A DNA stretch of 64,000 nt from Pegea sp. RAD2-039 (Eukaryota; Chordata; Thaliacea; Salpida; Salpidae): assembly GCA_034620365.1 (NCBI GenBank), contig JAQGEQ010000232.1:310001-374000 (forward strand), written 5' to 3'. Shown one piece after another: positions 9,580-23,600 of this stretch. The translations under genes and the position numbers were made by a program. The number at the start of each line of letters is the position of its first letter. Position 1 is the first letter of the stretch. The notes beneath the pieces were generated by a model. It had not been told where the DNA came from. It saw only the letters and a list, made by a program, of their open reading frames with translations, and ran no database searches.

Positions 9580-12393
9580 TTCGAGTTTTTGACTCTTTCT
9601 GTAGAAAGCTTTTTGAACAACTTTTAAATGGTTGACTAAGTTTATTGATAGTTTGTTGAAAAATATGAAACTTGACATTAGACAATATTCAGCATTCTTT
9701 AAAGTCTTTTAATCAAATATTAAAGTTATTATCTGTTTTCAAGAATAAATTGAAATATAAGCTTATGAATAAATTTGAATGTTTCTACTTTAACTTTTAG
9801 TTATTGATTTTACGGAACGGCTGAACAAAATTAACTTAATTAAAAACACTTGATACCATTATTAATCAAAGTTTAATTATTATAATTTGTACTTCTACGA
9901 TATGATAACAACTACTTTTTAGTAGCTTTGTAATAATTTTATCAAGGCAAAAGGATTTAAGATTGAAAAGCAAAAACTTCTGAAGTAAATACAATAAAAC
10001 TAAAGATTAGAGTAATTAAGCTTAAAAGTTACACAATTTATCTCTAAAATTATAAAACTAAGTCAGCTTAATCAATTTTCTGGTAACAAAATCAATAGGT
10101 TTAATAAATGATTTCAGAAATAAAAAAGTCAGGAACCAACACTGAAAAATTTAAGTAAATTTTTAGGGAGAACAAATAAGATTGAAATATTTAGAAAATA
10201 CCATCATTTATTTTTTAATTGTTTTTATTTATGTCTATAAACTTTTTCTAACATTTTAAGGCCAGGATCTATTATTCCCGGATTTATTTTTTTTAATCAC
10301 ATCTAAGTTTTTTGCCAAACTGAAATTATTTTTTAATAACTCGAATTTTTAATGTGAAATTATCTTTCTTATATATATATTCAACTTTCTTAGGCTTTTG
10401 TTCACTTAAAAATAATTTTTTTTTTCAAAAATGCTTTAAAAACATATTTTTGTTCAAATATGTTCACTTTTGAAATATGTATTTCATTTGTGACTCACAG
10501 TATCAACCCTCAACTATTCAATTATAAATAATTTATAAAAAAATATAATTAGTAGATAATCAGTGATTTTTAGAAAATAAATGTCTAATTAAATTACTAA
10601 TCAAAGTGAAGACTATCTACAAGAGAAAATATTTGAAATATCAGCTGATTTATGGTAAGTGAAGCACGACCTATGTTTGCAAAGTAATCAATTTATTTAT
10701 TAAAGATCTTGATCTAGAACCTCAAAAACTAAAGTGAGGTATTTAACTTCATCACGTAAAGATTTTATAGATGATCAAGATACATAAATAAAATTACAGG
10801 ATAGGTAGCGATGACTGCAACAAAGCTGAAGAAACCATCTGTTGACGTGGGCATCTAAAAGGTAGCCTGCTTGGCTTAATGGGGCACTGGAATACAAGAT
10901 GAAGTCATAATTCACCTAGTATGCTAATGATATAGAACACAACGACTGAAACTAGAAACCATTTAAGCAGTATTGAAGGTGTTTTGACGAGAACTCTAAT
11001 CAATAAATAAAATGAAGTTTATGTCGGTTTTAAAATGAATTAAATTATTTACATTTTTATTTTTACATCATCTACTTCCTCAGAATAACTTTGAACATCT
11101 TGAATTTATCAGAGTGAAATCCTTATATTCAGATATAGATCAGATATTCGCCTTTTTTATGTACTTGTTTCATATTGTGGGATAAAAAATTGAAAGATCC
11201 TATAGATAAGTTCATCATCAAAACCAAGTAGTCAGTTGACATGAGCCAACATCTGCTATAACATTGCTTCAAACTTTAAAAGAAAAAAAATTGCTAAAAT
11301 TGAAACATAGAAACCTGGAGAGCTGTTGATAACACAAAAGATTAAAAATATAGTTTTATGAAAAAATAATAACAAATTATTTGGTGATATTCTAACAACA
11401 ACCATTATTAAAAAAGTCACAAAAAATAATTATATATTAACATAATTTTAGATATAAGCTTTTAGTGAATTAATAAATAAAATCATTTTTGAATATTAAA
11501 GAAATTATTTGTATCATAACGTTGATATTGATCTGTTTTATAAGTCAGATATAGAATTGTTGGGTAAATTAGGTTGTTTCAATATTTAGTTAAAAATTGG
11601 TATAATACATTCTATTTTTATTAGCAACAAAATATGTTTCTAGTGAACAAAGTATTGAAGTTTAAAAACTATTTAATAATAAAAAATCATAAATAACATA
11701 TGTTAGTAAAACTTATTTAAGAAATAATCTTATTAAACAATAAAAAAATAATCAAAAACTAACTTTAGTTGTTCATCTTTATCGTCTAAAAAAATTCACC
11801 ATTCTGAGTCTGTTACAAAGGACATATAGAGTACTATAAAAAGTATATTTTGTTATAAAGTTGTTATTTAAAACTACATTTTATAAAACATATATTTAGT
11901 AAAAACTAGAGTTAAAAATAAAAATTTAAATCTTCAAAAATATGAAAACTAGATAGAAATAAATTTGAATAAAAATCATTTAACTTTAGAGTTTAGTTGA
12001 AATAAGTTAAAACTTACTTTAAATAAATTCCATTTTTTGTTGTCAGCTTCAAAAATAGCTAAATCAATTTATTAATATTATAAAATATAACTTTAGTTTT
12101 TAAAAACTTTAAAACTGCGTTTCAAAACAATAACATTTCAAAGTTAGACAAAATTAAGAATATCACAAGTTATTATTAATATAGATCAGTAAGTTTATAT
12201 AATAAATCAAATTTTAATTATTTCAATAGCTATAGATTATTTTAGTAAGTGCTGAGATTTCATTTAAATAAAAATATCATTATAGAACTATTTATACAAA
12301 GAAATAAAATGTATAAGAATGTGAAATAGTCATTACAACAGCTTAGACAATAATTTTACAAACATAATTTAACGAAAATAAGAAATCATGAAT
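9580..12393. other. AT-rich intergenic DNA between MMAB and RNF185
   Basis: About 2.8 kb between convergent genes. A patch near 10800-10930 has somewhat higher GC and may be an old repeat remnant, but nothing in it was recognised. The rest is AT-rich with no visible gene. Confidence 0.55.
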
Positions 12394-12948
12394 TTAAGCA
12401 ATTAACATCCAAAAAAAAAGTAAAACAGCTAGCCATAAAAAAGCTTTCGAAATGCTTTGTTCTTCTTCATAATAGGGCGAGTCTTGATTAGGTGGGGGTC
12501 TACTATCATTAAGATTAAACATTGCCCCAAAGAATGCAAAAGGAAAAGCTCCGATACCAAAAGACATACGTAGACTTCCATCACCAAAAGAAAACCCTGG
12601 AAAGTTTCGGTTTTGAGTTTCAGGCTCCGAACGCTGAGCCTGAGGTCTTGGAGGATGCTTGGTTCTAGGATCAGTTCTACTTGTACTTCCTCTACCATAT
12701 AATGGAACAACTTTATCTTTATTAATACCAGCTTTACACACAGGACACTCTTGTCTTGTTGGTCTTGTTTCAAGCCAGGTATTTAAACAAGGCCAACAAA
12801 ATAAGTGACCACAATGACTGATGACAGCATCACAAGCTGTGTCTAAACATATATTGCACTCAAATTGACTAGATCTTGCTTCTGAACTTGAACCATCAGC
12901 TGGGTTCTCTTTTGATGAACTTGCTTCAGACTTAACATTATTTTCCAT
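12394..12948 (-). CDS. RNF185: RNF185/RNF5-type membrane E3 ubiquitin ligase
   Basis: A 184-residue intronless frame. Start chosen at ATG 12948 (MENNVK); the frame is open for seven more codons but only from a TTG. The C3HC4 RING finger is complete: C31, C34, C46, H48, C51, C54, C68 and C71, in the context [18 protein letters not shown] typical of RNF185. After it comes the family-specific VPLYGRGS segment, a proline-rich linker, [17 protein letters not shown] and a C-terminal hydrophobic pair of membrane segments ending [15 protein letters not shown]. The known role of the family is ER-associated degradation, as a tail-anchored ligase in the ER or outer mitochondrial membrane. It fits RNF185 better than RNF5 on the RPPP and GIGAFPF segments. 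The lack of introns contrasts with the spliced genes further right. Confidence 0.95.
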   Translation of the reverse strand: MENNVKSEASSSKENPADGSSSEARSSQFECNICLDTACDAVISHCGHLFCWPCLNTWLETRPTRQECPVCKAGINKDKVVPLYGRGSTSRTDPRTKHPPRPQAQRSEPETQNRNFPGFSFGDGSLRMSFGIGAFPFAFFGAMFNLNDSRPPPNQDSPYYEEEQSISKAFLWLAVLLFFWMLIA

Positions 12949-14518
12949 ATTTTTGTGGAAAATACACAAATTTAGAAATAAGAGTATTATTATTGTTGTA
13001 CTAGAAAAAGATAAATAAATTTAATAAGTTTACATGAAAATAATTTACAAAATAGATAATGAAAGTGAATATAAGTTAAATTCTATAGATAATTATATCA
13101 ATTACCAGATGAGAAATAAATAGAAAATTTAATCAAGATTTTAATCAAAAAATGAAGTCATTTAAATTCAAAGCTTTATATCAAGATCAAGAACAAATAT
13201 TTTCATAATCAAATAAATAATCAAAAGATTCTGAAAAATCAACAATAAAATAGTATCATAAAAACATAAGATCCAAAAATGTAAAGATTCAGATATTTTT
13301 AAAAGATTTTCATTTTATATAAAAAATATATTTTCAATTTATGATTTTATAGTCTAAACTGCAAAAAAAACTCTTCTTAGCTTATCAAAAACGAAAAATA
13401 TAACTGATCAAAAATAATTTCAAGTTACAATCACTATTTCTTTATCTATTTTTGTATAATACTTAGATAGACAAACTTTTTTAAGAATAAAGTTAAGTTT
13501 ATCAAAATAAATAAAATATAAAACATAAGTACATATTAAATTTTAAATATAGATTTCTATGAACTAATAATCTTACCAAAGTGATTAAAATTTTAAAGAA
13601 TAAACAACAAATTAATAAATATTAAACATTATCTGAAGTATTTCAAGTAATAATGTAAAAGTTAAAAAAAAACTTTAAAATAGTAAAAACTTAATAAAAT
13701 CCACTAAATAAAACTTATTTTAAGCAGCGATTAAAATATAAGTTAAACAAAAAAAGAATTTTATAAAAAAAAAAGAAAAATATTGCAAAAACATTATTTA
13801 TGTATACGTAAAAGTTTACAAAAAACCTACCAATTATATGACATTACCAAAAACCATAACAATCCGTTAACAAAATTTACTTAATTTTTATAGCTCTGGT
13901 ATAAAAAAAATTCTAAAAAAGACAGAATAGTTTGTTTTAGTCTTTTCTTCTTAACATGTTTATTACATTTATTGTAAGCTGTGAGCTACTGAGTGAATAA
14001 TTTCAGACGAAAATGGCTAAATAAACTTAGATATATATTTTTAAACGTCCAAGCTGTTTCCAAACAGTTTGAACTTTTTATTTTATGATCTAAGGAGAGC
14101 TCATGTAAAACTTGTAATCATTCTTTTAAAGTTAAATTAGAATCTTTCTAAATCGAATATCTTACTTTATGATGTATTTCTTACAAGTAAATACAAAGAC
14201 AAATAATAGTTTCTATTATATATTAAATATCTAAGTATCAATGTAAAAACCTTGCTTTATTAAATAGCGTATCAATAAACTTTGATCAAGATGAGTATAG
14301 TATCTAAGATTTTTTGAATTATGTAAAATCAACTGAAAAGTTATTCTTTCTGAATTTTTATCTAACATCAGTTCACAATTTTTCCCGCCTTATAGAAACT
14401 TCCACTTTTTCAAATCATTTTGTTAATACGCTCGGTCAGTGTGATGACCTTTTGACACCAGTGAATTTTAAACCTCCAAAAAAGTATAATAAAAACCATT
14501 CTCAAGTATGTATTTTTT
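12949..14518. other. AT-rich intergenic DNA upstream of RNF185
   Basis: About 1.6 kb holding the RNF185 promoter region. An open stretch at 14314-14515 lies next to the LINE fragment but has no ATG-based or family support. Nothing else was recognised. Confidence 0.5.
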
Positions 14519-15143
14519 GATATCAAAAAAATCGAATCTGTTCAGGCCACATTTACAAGATTAGTATGTAGGAAACTTAATACTAAATATGATAGTTATA
14601 GACATCGTTTCAGTCTCTTCAATTTAGATACTTTGGAAATCTGACGGATTAAATACGACTTAATTCTTATTTTTTAAATTATCCACAATTTAATTGACAT
14701 TTAGTTTGATGATTTCTTTTCCATTAGTCCTTCCTTCAAGTTATATCAGCTCAGACGACAACCATTACACCTTAATAAGCCTATATCACCTAGTACATTG
14801 GTCAGGGCAAATTTTTCTCATACCGTGCAATTAATACATGGAATCAACTTCCATCAGACATTGCCATGTCGAAGTCACTCGCGTTGTTCAAGCAGAAGTT
14901 GAACCGTTTCAATATTGCCAACATTGTCATTTCTAAACTGTGATTTTTTCTCTTTTTTATATTATTAACATTCCATGTAATTGTTCACTGTTATATGCTT
15001 TGAGTGCTATCGAAATGCCATGTGTTACATCTTTTACTTTCTTTATTTTTGGCTAAATAGATGTTATTTGTGAGAATGTGTATTAGCGAGAGGTGCTCTT
15101 TTTAGACACCCTCCTTCGCGTTTATTGAAATAAATAAATAAAT
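14519..15143 (+). mobile_element. CR1/Jockey-like LINE, 5'-truncated 3' end (copy L1)
   Basis: About 625 bp aligning with the copies at 40.7, 50.3 and 57.2 kb. It starts at the segment encoding the C-terminal end of the LINE reverse transcriptase protein (IESVQATF-like) and has frame breaks throughout. It continues into a short 3' UTR containing GTGAGAATGTGTATTAGCGA and AGGTGCTC, and ends in an ATAAATAAATAAATG tail. Truncation at the 5' side and a simple AATA-type tail are typical of target-primed LINE insertions of the CR1/Jockey group. Confidence 0.85.
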
Positions 15144-17602
15144 GTAGCCTATAACAGTTGGTTAAGCAATTAACCATAAGAGATTGTCTTCCACTTCTTG
15201 AAGATAGAAGTTTATATGATGTTGATAGCTGAGTAATTAATTTTTATTCTTAATTTATACTTAACATTTTTCTGTGCCTTTTACGGCCATATAATTGCAA
15301 TAAAAAATGAATTTTTTTCACCTGTAATGGAAATAAAAAATTCTTCTAAATGTTTTGTACAGTTTTTTTTACAAGTTTTATTGTACCGCTAATAAAAAGT
15401 TGCTTTGTCGTAAACATCCTTTCTTCAATTATACTGCTTAAAAATGGCTTTATCAAATTTATGAAATGGAAATTATTGCAGGAAATTCTTTGAAATTAAT
15501 TAATGGAAATTTTTGTAACTATTGAGAAAAGCCCTCATTCATTAATTCATTCTATCTAGAAATGAGTTGGATCATTTTCATATGCTACTTGTCTAAAATT
15601 GAGTTACCATAGAGCTAACTGATTTATAATATTAAACTACTTTTAAGCAAACAAACTTGTCAAACTCTAAAAGTTAAATATTGTTTTACAAATTGGACTC
15701 TATCGATATGTTTGCTATAAGAGATTTCTGTATAATTCATTAAACATTTTAATTTGTCATCTGCAGCCATGCGTTCAATAAAATAGATAAAGAAATAAAA
15801 ATTGTTTACTTCAAAAATTATACAAATAATTTATCGGAAAATCATTTTCTATGAATTGTACGATTTAGTAACATTATTAACTAGCGCAATATCACTCTAG
15901 CATAAAGCTAGCAATATTATATATTATTTTAAATTTATTTATTATTTAATTTATTTATTTAGCGGTACCAAGTAAAAGTATTTTTTCTTTCAAGGTTTTT
16001 TACAAAAATAGTTTAAAATCACTAAGTAAACCATTTGCTATAAAAGTGCTGATGAGATTTTATGTAAAGATTTTTTTTTAATTTAAAAGTAAAAAATTCC
16101 AGCTAAGAAGCCAAGTTAGTGAAAAATTAAGTTAAAAAAATAAGTTACATAAAACTAGAAACAAATATTTAAAGAATTTAATTGTTATTTCAAAAACAGT
16201 TTTTAAGTCTGTTAACTTATCTTATTAAAGTATCCTTCATAAAAGTAAATTTAATAAATTGCTTGATTATAAATTAAAACTAAAATATTTCAAAAATCAT
16301 TCTTTCATCAACTATATCATGTTTTTACTGTTTGTGTATAAACTAAACTTGTGGTTTTTGTAGTGTAGCTTGCTACTACAATCGATTTGGTAAACTATTT
16401 TTTAATGGTTTATCATTTTGAGTAATTTAAAACAATTTTTAGTTACAAATTTTTTCTAAGATTACTGAGCTGTAAGAAATAGTTTAAATATCAAACACTT
16501 GATGTCGCTAAAGTGTCAACTAAAAAAAACTACTTTGCGTTTTGGTGATTTCAACAATAATTATGCTGGTCTAACTTTTCCATGATTTCTTATTTTAGTA
16601 TCTCTGATTGATTTTTCTTAATTTCCTATATTTTTTGTTTTCATCTTTTGTAACTAACTAAACTTTAAAAACAAGTTTTTCAATTGAGTTCGTTAAACCT
16701 CAAAAATTTAAAATCTCTAATTTTCCGATGATTAAACGGATAAAATAAAAGTAATCAGTTTTAGAAAGGTAAATCAATTATTTTGTTATTACTCAAAACT
16801 TTATTTTTATAGTTAGAAACACATACTTTACAAATTTTCTTGATATAACAAAATTGCTGCAAAGATGATTACTGCAAACTTCTATATGGCTGTTGACATA
16901 ATAAAAAAATTGTAGGCCTACAGCTATTCATATTAATTGTGGTTTTTCAAAGCTAATTTTTGAAAGATCAAAACTGAAACAAACTTTTTAAAAAAACTTA
17001 AGTATCAATAAAGTTAACTTTTCTAAAATTACTTGTAACAGTAAAAAGCTATCAATAAAAGTTTTTTAACCGCATATTTCGTAGGCTTTACTACATAATT
17101 TTCTAACAGCAGTATTATAGAGATATATATTTATAGTAACGATGATTTCTATATATAAACATATACAAACAAATATATGACTCAACTAAAAATAGTGAGA
17201 GAAAAGTTTGAGTTATTATTACCCCAAGCAACTAAAGTAAATAAAGCGTTATATAACATTAAAATTTAAAGTTGTTACAGCATTGTAGTAAATGTTCTTC
17301 CAGTTTAATTGAAATTAATTTTGTAGTATGTTAAAACTTGAAAGGATTTTAAAAGTATTAAAATGATATTTTACAAATAAAATTGTTGATTTAAATATTA
17401 TTCATAAAACGTTTTTATAGTAGAACGAAGAAATTAATTTTTTACTGAAGATACACTGCACGTGTAAAACATTTACTAATTGGTAACAGCTGGTAACAAG
17501 CTAATGTGATAATTATTTATGTTAAGCAATTGCTAACTGGAATTTAAACAAACTGTTGATCAAGAAAAAAAATAAATTAAGTTTGTTGACTTTTCGAATT
17601 TA
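15144..17602. other. AT-rich intergenic DNA
   Basis: About 2.5 kb between a LINE fragment and the tRNA gene. No gene-like frame or repeat family was recognised. Confidence 0.55.
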
Positions 17603-17603
17603 G

Positions 17604-17612
17604 AAAAAAAAA
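17604..17612 (-). terminator. RNA polymerase III terminator of tRNA-Asn
   Basis: Nine consecutive T residues on the minus strand directly after the tRNA discriminator base, the standard Pol III stop signal. Confidence 0.85.

Positions 17613-17686
<74 letters not shown>
17613..17686 (-). tRNA. tRNA-Asn (anticodon GTT)
   Basis: A 74-nt intronless tRNA ending in discriminator G, with no encoded CCA, as expected for a eukaryote. On the minus strand the acceptor stem is GTCTCCG paired with CGGGGAC (one G-T pair). The D-arm is GGCGCAATCGGTTAGCGC (A box). The anticodon arm is TTCGG-CTGTTAA-CCGAA. The T-arm is GGTGG-TTCAAGC-CCACC (B box). All stems pair. It matches the highly conserved animal tRNA-Asn almost base for base and is followed by a T run. 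It stands alone in AT-rich DNA and looks like a functional gene, unlike the decayed tRNA-like heads of the SINEs elsewhere in the window. Confidence 0.98.
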
Positions 17687-20600
17687 TATACTTTATATTC
17701 ATTTTAATATAAAATATTTTATTAAATTTTTAAAATTTCTATAATTAATTGACTGAAACTTAATTTTCTTAGTAATTATTAAACGATTACTAATATATTT
17801 TAGTCAAACTTTATCTTTATCAACCTTCAAATATTTTAGTTAATAATTTGAATTTTGTTAGAAATATGTTGAGCTTTTTAATTTAAAGTAATTTTTGGTG
17901 AATCATTCTCAATTAAAAAATGTGATTATTCTCTTTAAAAGGTTAAACGTATTTCATCATCGATTAAAATAAACTAATTTTAGATTATTAAAAGTTTTAA
18001 AATTCTTCATTTATTTAAGATTAGTTTGAAAAAATGTGATGTTAATTAATTCCCAAGTTATCTCTATAGTAATAAGGTAGTGTGTGAAATTAGAGTATAA
18101 TCTCTAATCAGAACATTTGATAAATTGCTAGAGATAAGCCAAAGACAATCTCAAGGTAAATGCAGTTGTGCAAAATTGAATTTTTAAGTTTATAAGAACT
18201 TAAATTTTAAAATATCTAATATATGGAAATATTATTTAATTGTTATTAAAACAGGCTTAACAACATCATTAAAAACTTATTAAATGATTATTAACACCTA
18301 TCAAATATTTTTAATAATACTAAATAATTTTAAATTTAAACATTATTTTTACATTTTTAAACAAAAATTTTGAATTGTGGAACGTGACTTATCTCTAAAA
18401 TAATTAAATTTTTGATTGATGATGGTACCAAGTGTTTTTAATTTAGTTAATTTTGTTCAACCATTCAGTAAAATCAATAGAAGTTGAAACATTTAATTTA
18501 TTGATAAGCTTATATTTTGAAAAATGTTACTATTGTCAAATTTTCATATTTTTCAATAATTTGGTACTAAATCCTGAAAGTTCTAGATGAAAACTTTTAG
18601 TAACATCCTTTAACATAGATTTAGGTGTAATTGTTTTCTACAAATAACTTGGTAGATAAAACTAACCACAATTAACTATCTGTTTGTAGTGTAAACACAA
18701 CCATCATAACTATTGTTTCGTTGTACCCTATTAGAGACAGGTGACTCCTAAAAACGCTTGACAACTAAGCAAAGACTTTATTTGTTAAGCAAATGTTTAT
18801 AAAAAATTGTTTATGGCAAGCAGATCAAGTAGTTTCAAATACGCCAAACCAAACCAATTGGCCTTATCATGATTTATGTAAGGTTTTAACCAGTTTTTCT
18901 GGTTACTTAAAAAAGCTATTCTGACTAAACTGGCTTTTGTATGTCAGAAGTATTATTCAGAATTTAAAGTTTACAATCTCATTATTTAAAGAACTGTTTT
19001 TCACTTAATAAAATTAAATAAAAGTAGTTTTCTTGATTTGAAATAAAGTTTTTTTGAAACATAAATGATATCAAATGGTTTTTTATAAATCTTTGGCTTA
19101 TCCAAATTAAAAGTAATTATCGCTAAGTAATTGAAGACTCACAAAAGATAAATTTACTCTAATAACCTTTTTTCTGAATGATTTTAAAGATTTTTCTTCA
19201 GACATTTTTCAGCATGACTTTCCATTTTAAAAGAGAATTTTTTTAACATTCTTAGTAGCCTAAAATTTGTTGCAACAAAATATGGAATGTTTAATTAATT
19301 CAAGATGATATTTGGTTGTTATTACCTTTAACATAATGAACATTAATAAGCAGTTTAAATTGCTTTTAAGATTTATTCCTTCTTATGAAGATCTGTAGCT
19401 CTAAATTGAGATTTTTATGATCAAAACAAAATAGTTTGATTTTTGGCTAAGCATTTTCAAAAAAAATTTATAATGATGAATATATATTGACAAAATCATT
19501 TATTAAACTTTATTAAATTTTAATTTAATGTTTAATCAATTATTTCATGTATTTTTTTTCACTTTATTTACTTAAAATGAATCATAAATAATTACTTAAA
19601 ATTGAAACTCAATTTTTCTATCATAATCAAAAAATTCTTACTAGTTAATGTTTAAAGTAGCAAATCTTTTTATAATTACTTTTTATTCATTAGGCAAAAA
19701 TTATTCATCATTAATTGTTTGCATTGTTCATATAAATCTACTCCCATTCATTTTATATTTCCTGAGGCAGGACAATGAATTATGAATTTCATAAATTATG
19801 TTTTATGTTGAGTAATCACTTACAATATATTTTCATTACAAATTTATATTTAAAATAAACGATTATAAAAGTTTTTTCAATTAACAGCTTTTGAAGCGAG
19901 GGTTTTCTAATCTAAAAACTATAAAGCAAATAATTTCTTACATAAGAAGCCGATCTATTTATTGATTGATTTTTCTTTATGCTTCGTTTGAAATTGTTCT
20001 TTATTTTTTTACCTATTAATGTTACGCTTCGAAAAGGGTTTTAAAATATTTTTAATTTTTGCATACTATTTGATTTCAAAGAAAATAAATACTAAAAATC
20101 TTTTTTAATTTTTACAGATGAATTTTTACATTTACAAGATTTTATTTTAAGAGGTTATTAATAAAAAGTTTAGTTGATAATACTTTGTTTGAACAACTTC
20201 TCATTTAAAATTAAATATTTTTACAAAATATTTTAATAAAAATCGGCTTAAAGTTTTGATAATTATCATAATATTCTTTCGCTCGATTTAAGACTTTTTT
20301 TAAGATTAATTAAAAAGTAATTTTATTTCCAAAAAATATCCATTTTTGTGAAGAACTTAAGTTTAATTATTAAAGATTTAATATTTTAATTGTTAGTTTT
20401 CAGAACTTTTTCATTATATTATAATAAATAAAAGAATTATAAATTTTTCTTATAATCAAAAATGATAAGGTGGAAAATATTTAGAATAAAAAGAAGAACA
20501 CTTTGTCTGCTGTTGTCATCAATTCTATAAAATAACATGTTCACATAAAACTGTAGATCGTTTATTTTGCTATGGAATATTTTTATCAAATTTTAATCTA

Positions 20601-23600
20601 AAGTTTGAAAAATACAAGCTCTTATCATAAAAACCTTCTTGTTAAGACAGATTAATTTTTTCCATACCTCTTCAAAATAATTTTATCAGCTTACAATTTC
20701 ATTTTCAATGATGAGAAATATTTTAGGTTTCGTTTTGATGTGCTTAAATTTATTATTAAACTAAAAAAATGTTTCAATATATTTTTCTGGAATTTTAACT
20801 TTAGAATATCAGTGAATTCCACCTTATGCCTTTGTTATTTAAAGTCATTTTTTTGTACAGTTTTATCATATGTAAATATTTAAAAATTTATTTAATCATT
20901 ACCAGAAACTAACCTTATAGGTTTTCATTCATTGAAACCTTCAAAAATAATTATTGAAACTATTAAACGTTTAAAGTTGAACAAACACAGAAAAATAACA
21001 TTTAAACTAATGTTGTAAAATATTTTGTTACTAATCACTAATAAATTTTCTATTTTTATCATATTTTTTAACAAGTACATTGCAAAATTCAAATAATTAA
21101 ATGTTCTAAAAACCATAATTGTTACTCCATAATTTGTTCAGAAAGTTCGACTATTACTTTAAATGTGAAATATAAATAAATATTCTGTGGATGAGACACA
21201 CTACACTAAAATTGGTTTATTTGAAACAAATCTTTAATCTTATTCAGCGAAAGTATATTTGTTACATATTTAAATGTCTTACAGAGGCTGGACATAAATA
21301 AAAGAAGAATAAAGCTGTGATGATAATTTAAAAAATTAATTTAACCTAAAGTGAAAATATTATTTGGTATCACAATTTTTAGTACTTTAGCGCTTTTGAA
21401 ATAATCAAATTTTGAAAAGTTCAATTTTAATTTAAAAATTGTTTTCAACAAAACTTGCAGATATCAGATTACCTGGTGAAGACCTTAAGTTGTTTTGGAC
21501 TACTAAAATCTAACTGATTGTTTTAAAATCAAAATTTGAACGACAATAGAAGTAAATGACTTAAATTATTTCAAATAAACTTAAATTGACATCTATTGTT
21601 TACTATATTAAAATTTATTAAAACTTTTGATTAAGTTTACTGGAAATAACTAGAGTCAGTTTCTCCTTTATAATTTCAAATAAAAAATCTACTTACAAAA
21701 TCTTTTAAAAAAATATCTGTATTCCGTCAATAGACTAAGTAATTTATTTTCCAAGTAATTTTTTATGCAAATAAGCAAAAATTTACGTCAACTTGGCGAC
21801 ATTTGAAAAAATATCTGACTTTCAAATACAAGTTTGTTAAATTAAAGATTAGTTAAAAAAGAAAAATTATAAAAATAAATTATCTATTAAAGCAAAATTT
21901 GATGAACGAAATCTTTTAGTATAAAACTTGATGTTGAAAAACCTGAATTTTAAAAAGATAAATTAAAAGTTCAAAGTGATTGTTATCAACATTAAATTTA
22001 GTTTTTAAAAAAATGATTTATTTTGGTTGAGGTAGTCTGACTTGTCTTTAGAAACACAACCACAACTAACACTTTACAGTTATTCTTGTTAATCAGCCTT
22101 TTTTTTGAAAAAGGTTTAAAGTTGATATCATACACTCACCTAGATTAAACCACAAACTAAATAGGAAATTTTTGTAGAACTTTTAAACCCACAGCATTTT
22201 TCAAAGAAGAACAAAAAATTTTAAATAAATTAAAAACTTTAGTTAGAATTATATATACACAAATTTGTGACAATAAAAATCGAAATATCTTCTGTAAAAA
22301 CAGAAAATTATAAATAAAGCACCACCTTATAAATCAGTAAACAAACAAATCCATTGTTTGGTATTCTTACATAAAATTGTCTACTTTCTACCCATCATTA
22401 AAATCTTCAGAATTATCAACCACCATCAAAACACAAATTATATTTAACCATCTAGTAAATGATGTGTTTGTAAAACTTTTTGTAAATTTTTCCACTTTAT
22501 TTATATGAATTAGAAAATTCTTTTTATAAAAACATTTATTTAAAGTATTACTAGAAACTTTAGGCTTTAATATGGTGTAATTGAACCTTAAGTAGTATTT
22601 GCTGCTATAAAGTCAGTTTATGAGTTATTTTAGTCCAATACTGTTTACATTTTTAAATTCAAACGTTTGTTAGTTTTCACGATGACTTTACAGTAAAACC
22701 AAGTTTAGAAAATAATTAACAAATGGTTTTTACATCTTCAATATTCTGCTACAAAAAGATTTAATTATTAATCATATTTAGTGTCAAATTTATTGTTTTT
22801 GAATTTAAATCTTCTCAAAATAGAAAATCTTAAATACTAAAACGACAAAATGAAATCAAAATATGCTAAAAACCAAAATGTGTTATAAAATTCAATCATG
22901 AAAGCAAGCCAAAATCAAAAAGTAAACCTAAAAGCTGATCACTAATATAAAATTAAATTATGTACAAAGGTTAAGCTATAGAGAAAAAAGATTCTTAGAA
23001 AATATCACATGTAATACAATAAGTTGAGTAAATCTTTTGCTTTTCAAGCCAAAGTAATTAAGTAATTATCTTAAGATGAAAACAATTTGAATTACTCGAT
23101 TTAAAACAGTACATCTACTCAATAAAAAACTATGATAATTGATTAAATATAGAAAAATAAAACTTTTGTTGTACATTTTAAATTAAATAAATATCAATAA
23201 GACCCTGTGACAAACAGGATAATTGAATTGAAAATTAAAGAAATTATTGACAGATTAATAGACAGCAATTAATATGTTTAAAAGGAAATCATAGTATAGA
23301 TTAAAAGGGAAAATTTGGAATTATTTCTTTAAAAATTAAATTGTTTGAATTTTTCCGAATTATCAAATAACTTTTCGAAGTATCCGTAAAAAACAGAAAT
23401 ATTTCAGAATTTGTTGTAAAGAACTTTTTTGCTTTATTTCTAAATCATCATTTTATTAAGTCTACAGTCTTAGAATTTTCAAATATACTCAGCAAAAATA
23501 AACAACATTTTATATTCAATACAAATGAAATCAAGTGACTTAACTTTTGTAAACCTTAAAGACTTATTTGCTGATGCAAATATTTCATAATCTTATATAT

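Noticed and set aside
12429..12773. Second minus-strand frame overlapping RNF185
   Set aside because: A frame shadow of the RING gene in another frame.
12949..12969. N-terminal extension of RNF185
   Set aside because: The upstream codon is TTG; ATG 12948 is the first methionine in frame.
14314..14515. Open frame next to LINE copy L1
   Set aside because: No LINE or protein-family similarity was seen and it has no ATG-based support.
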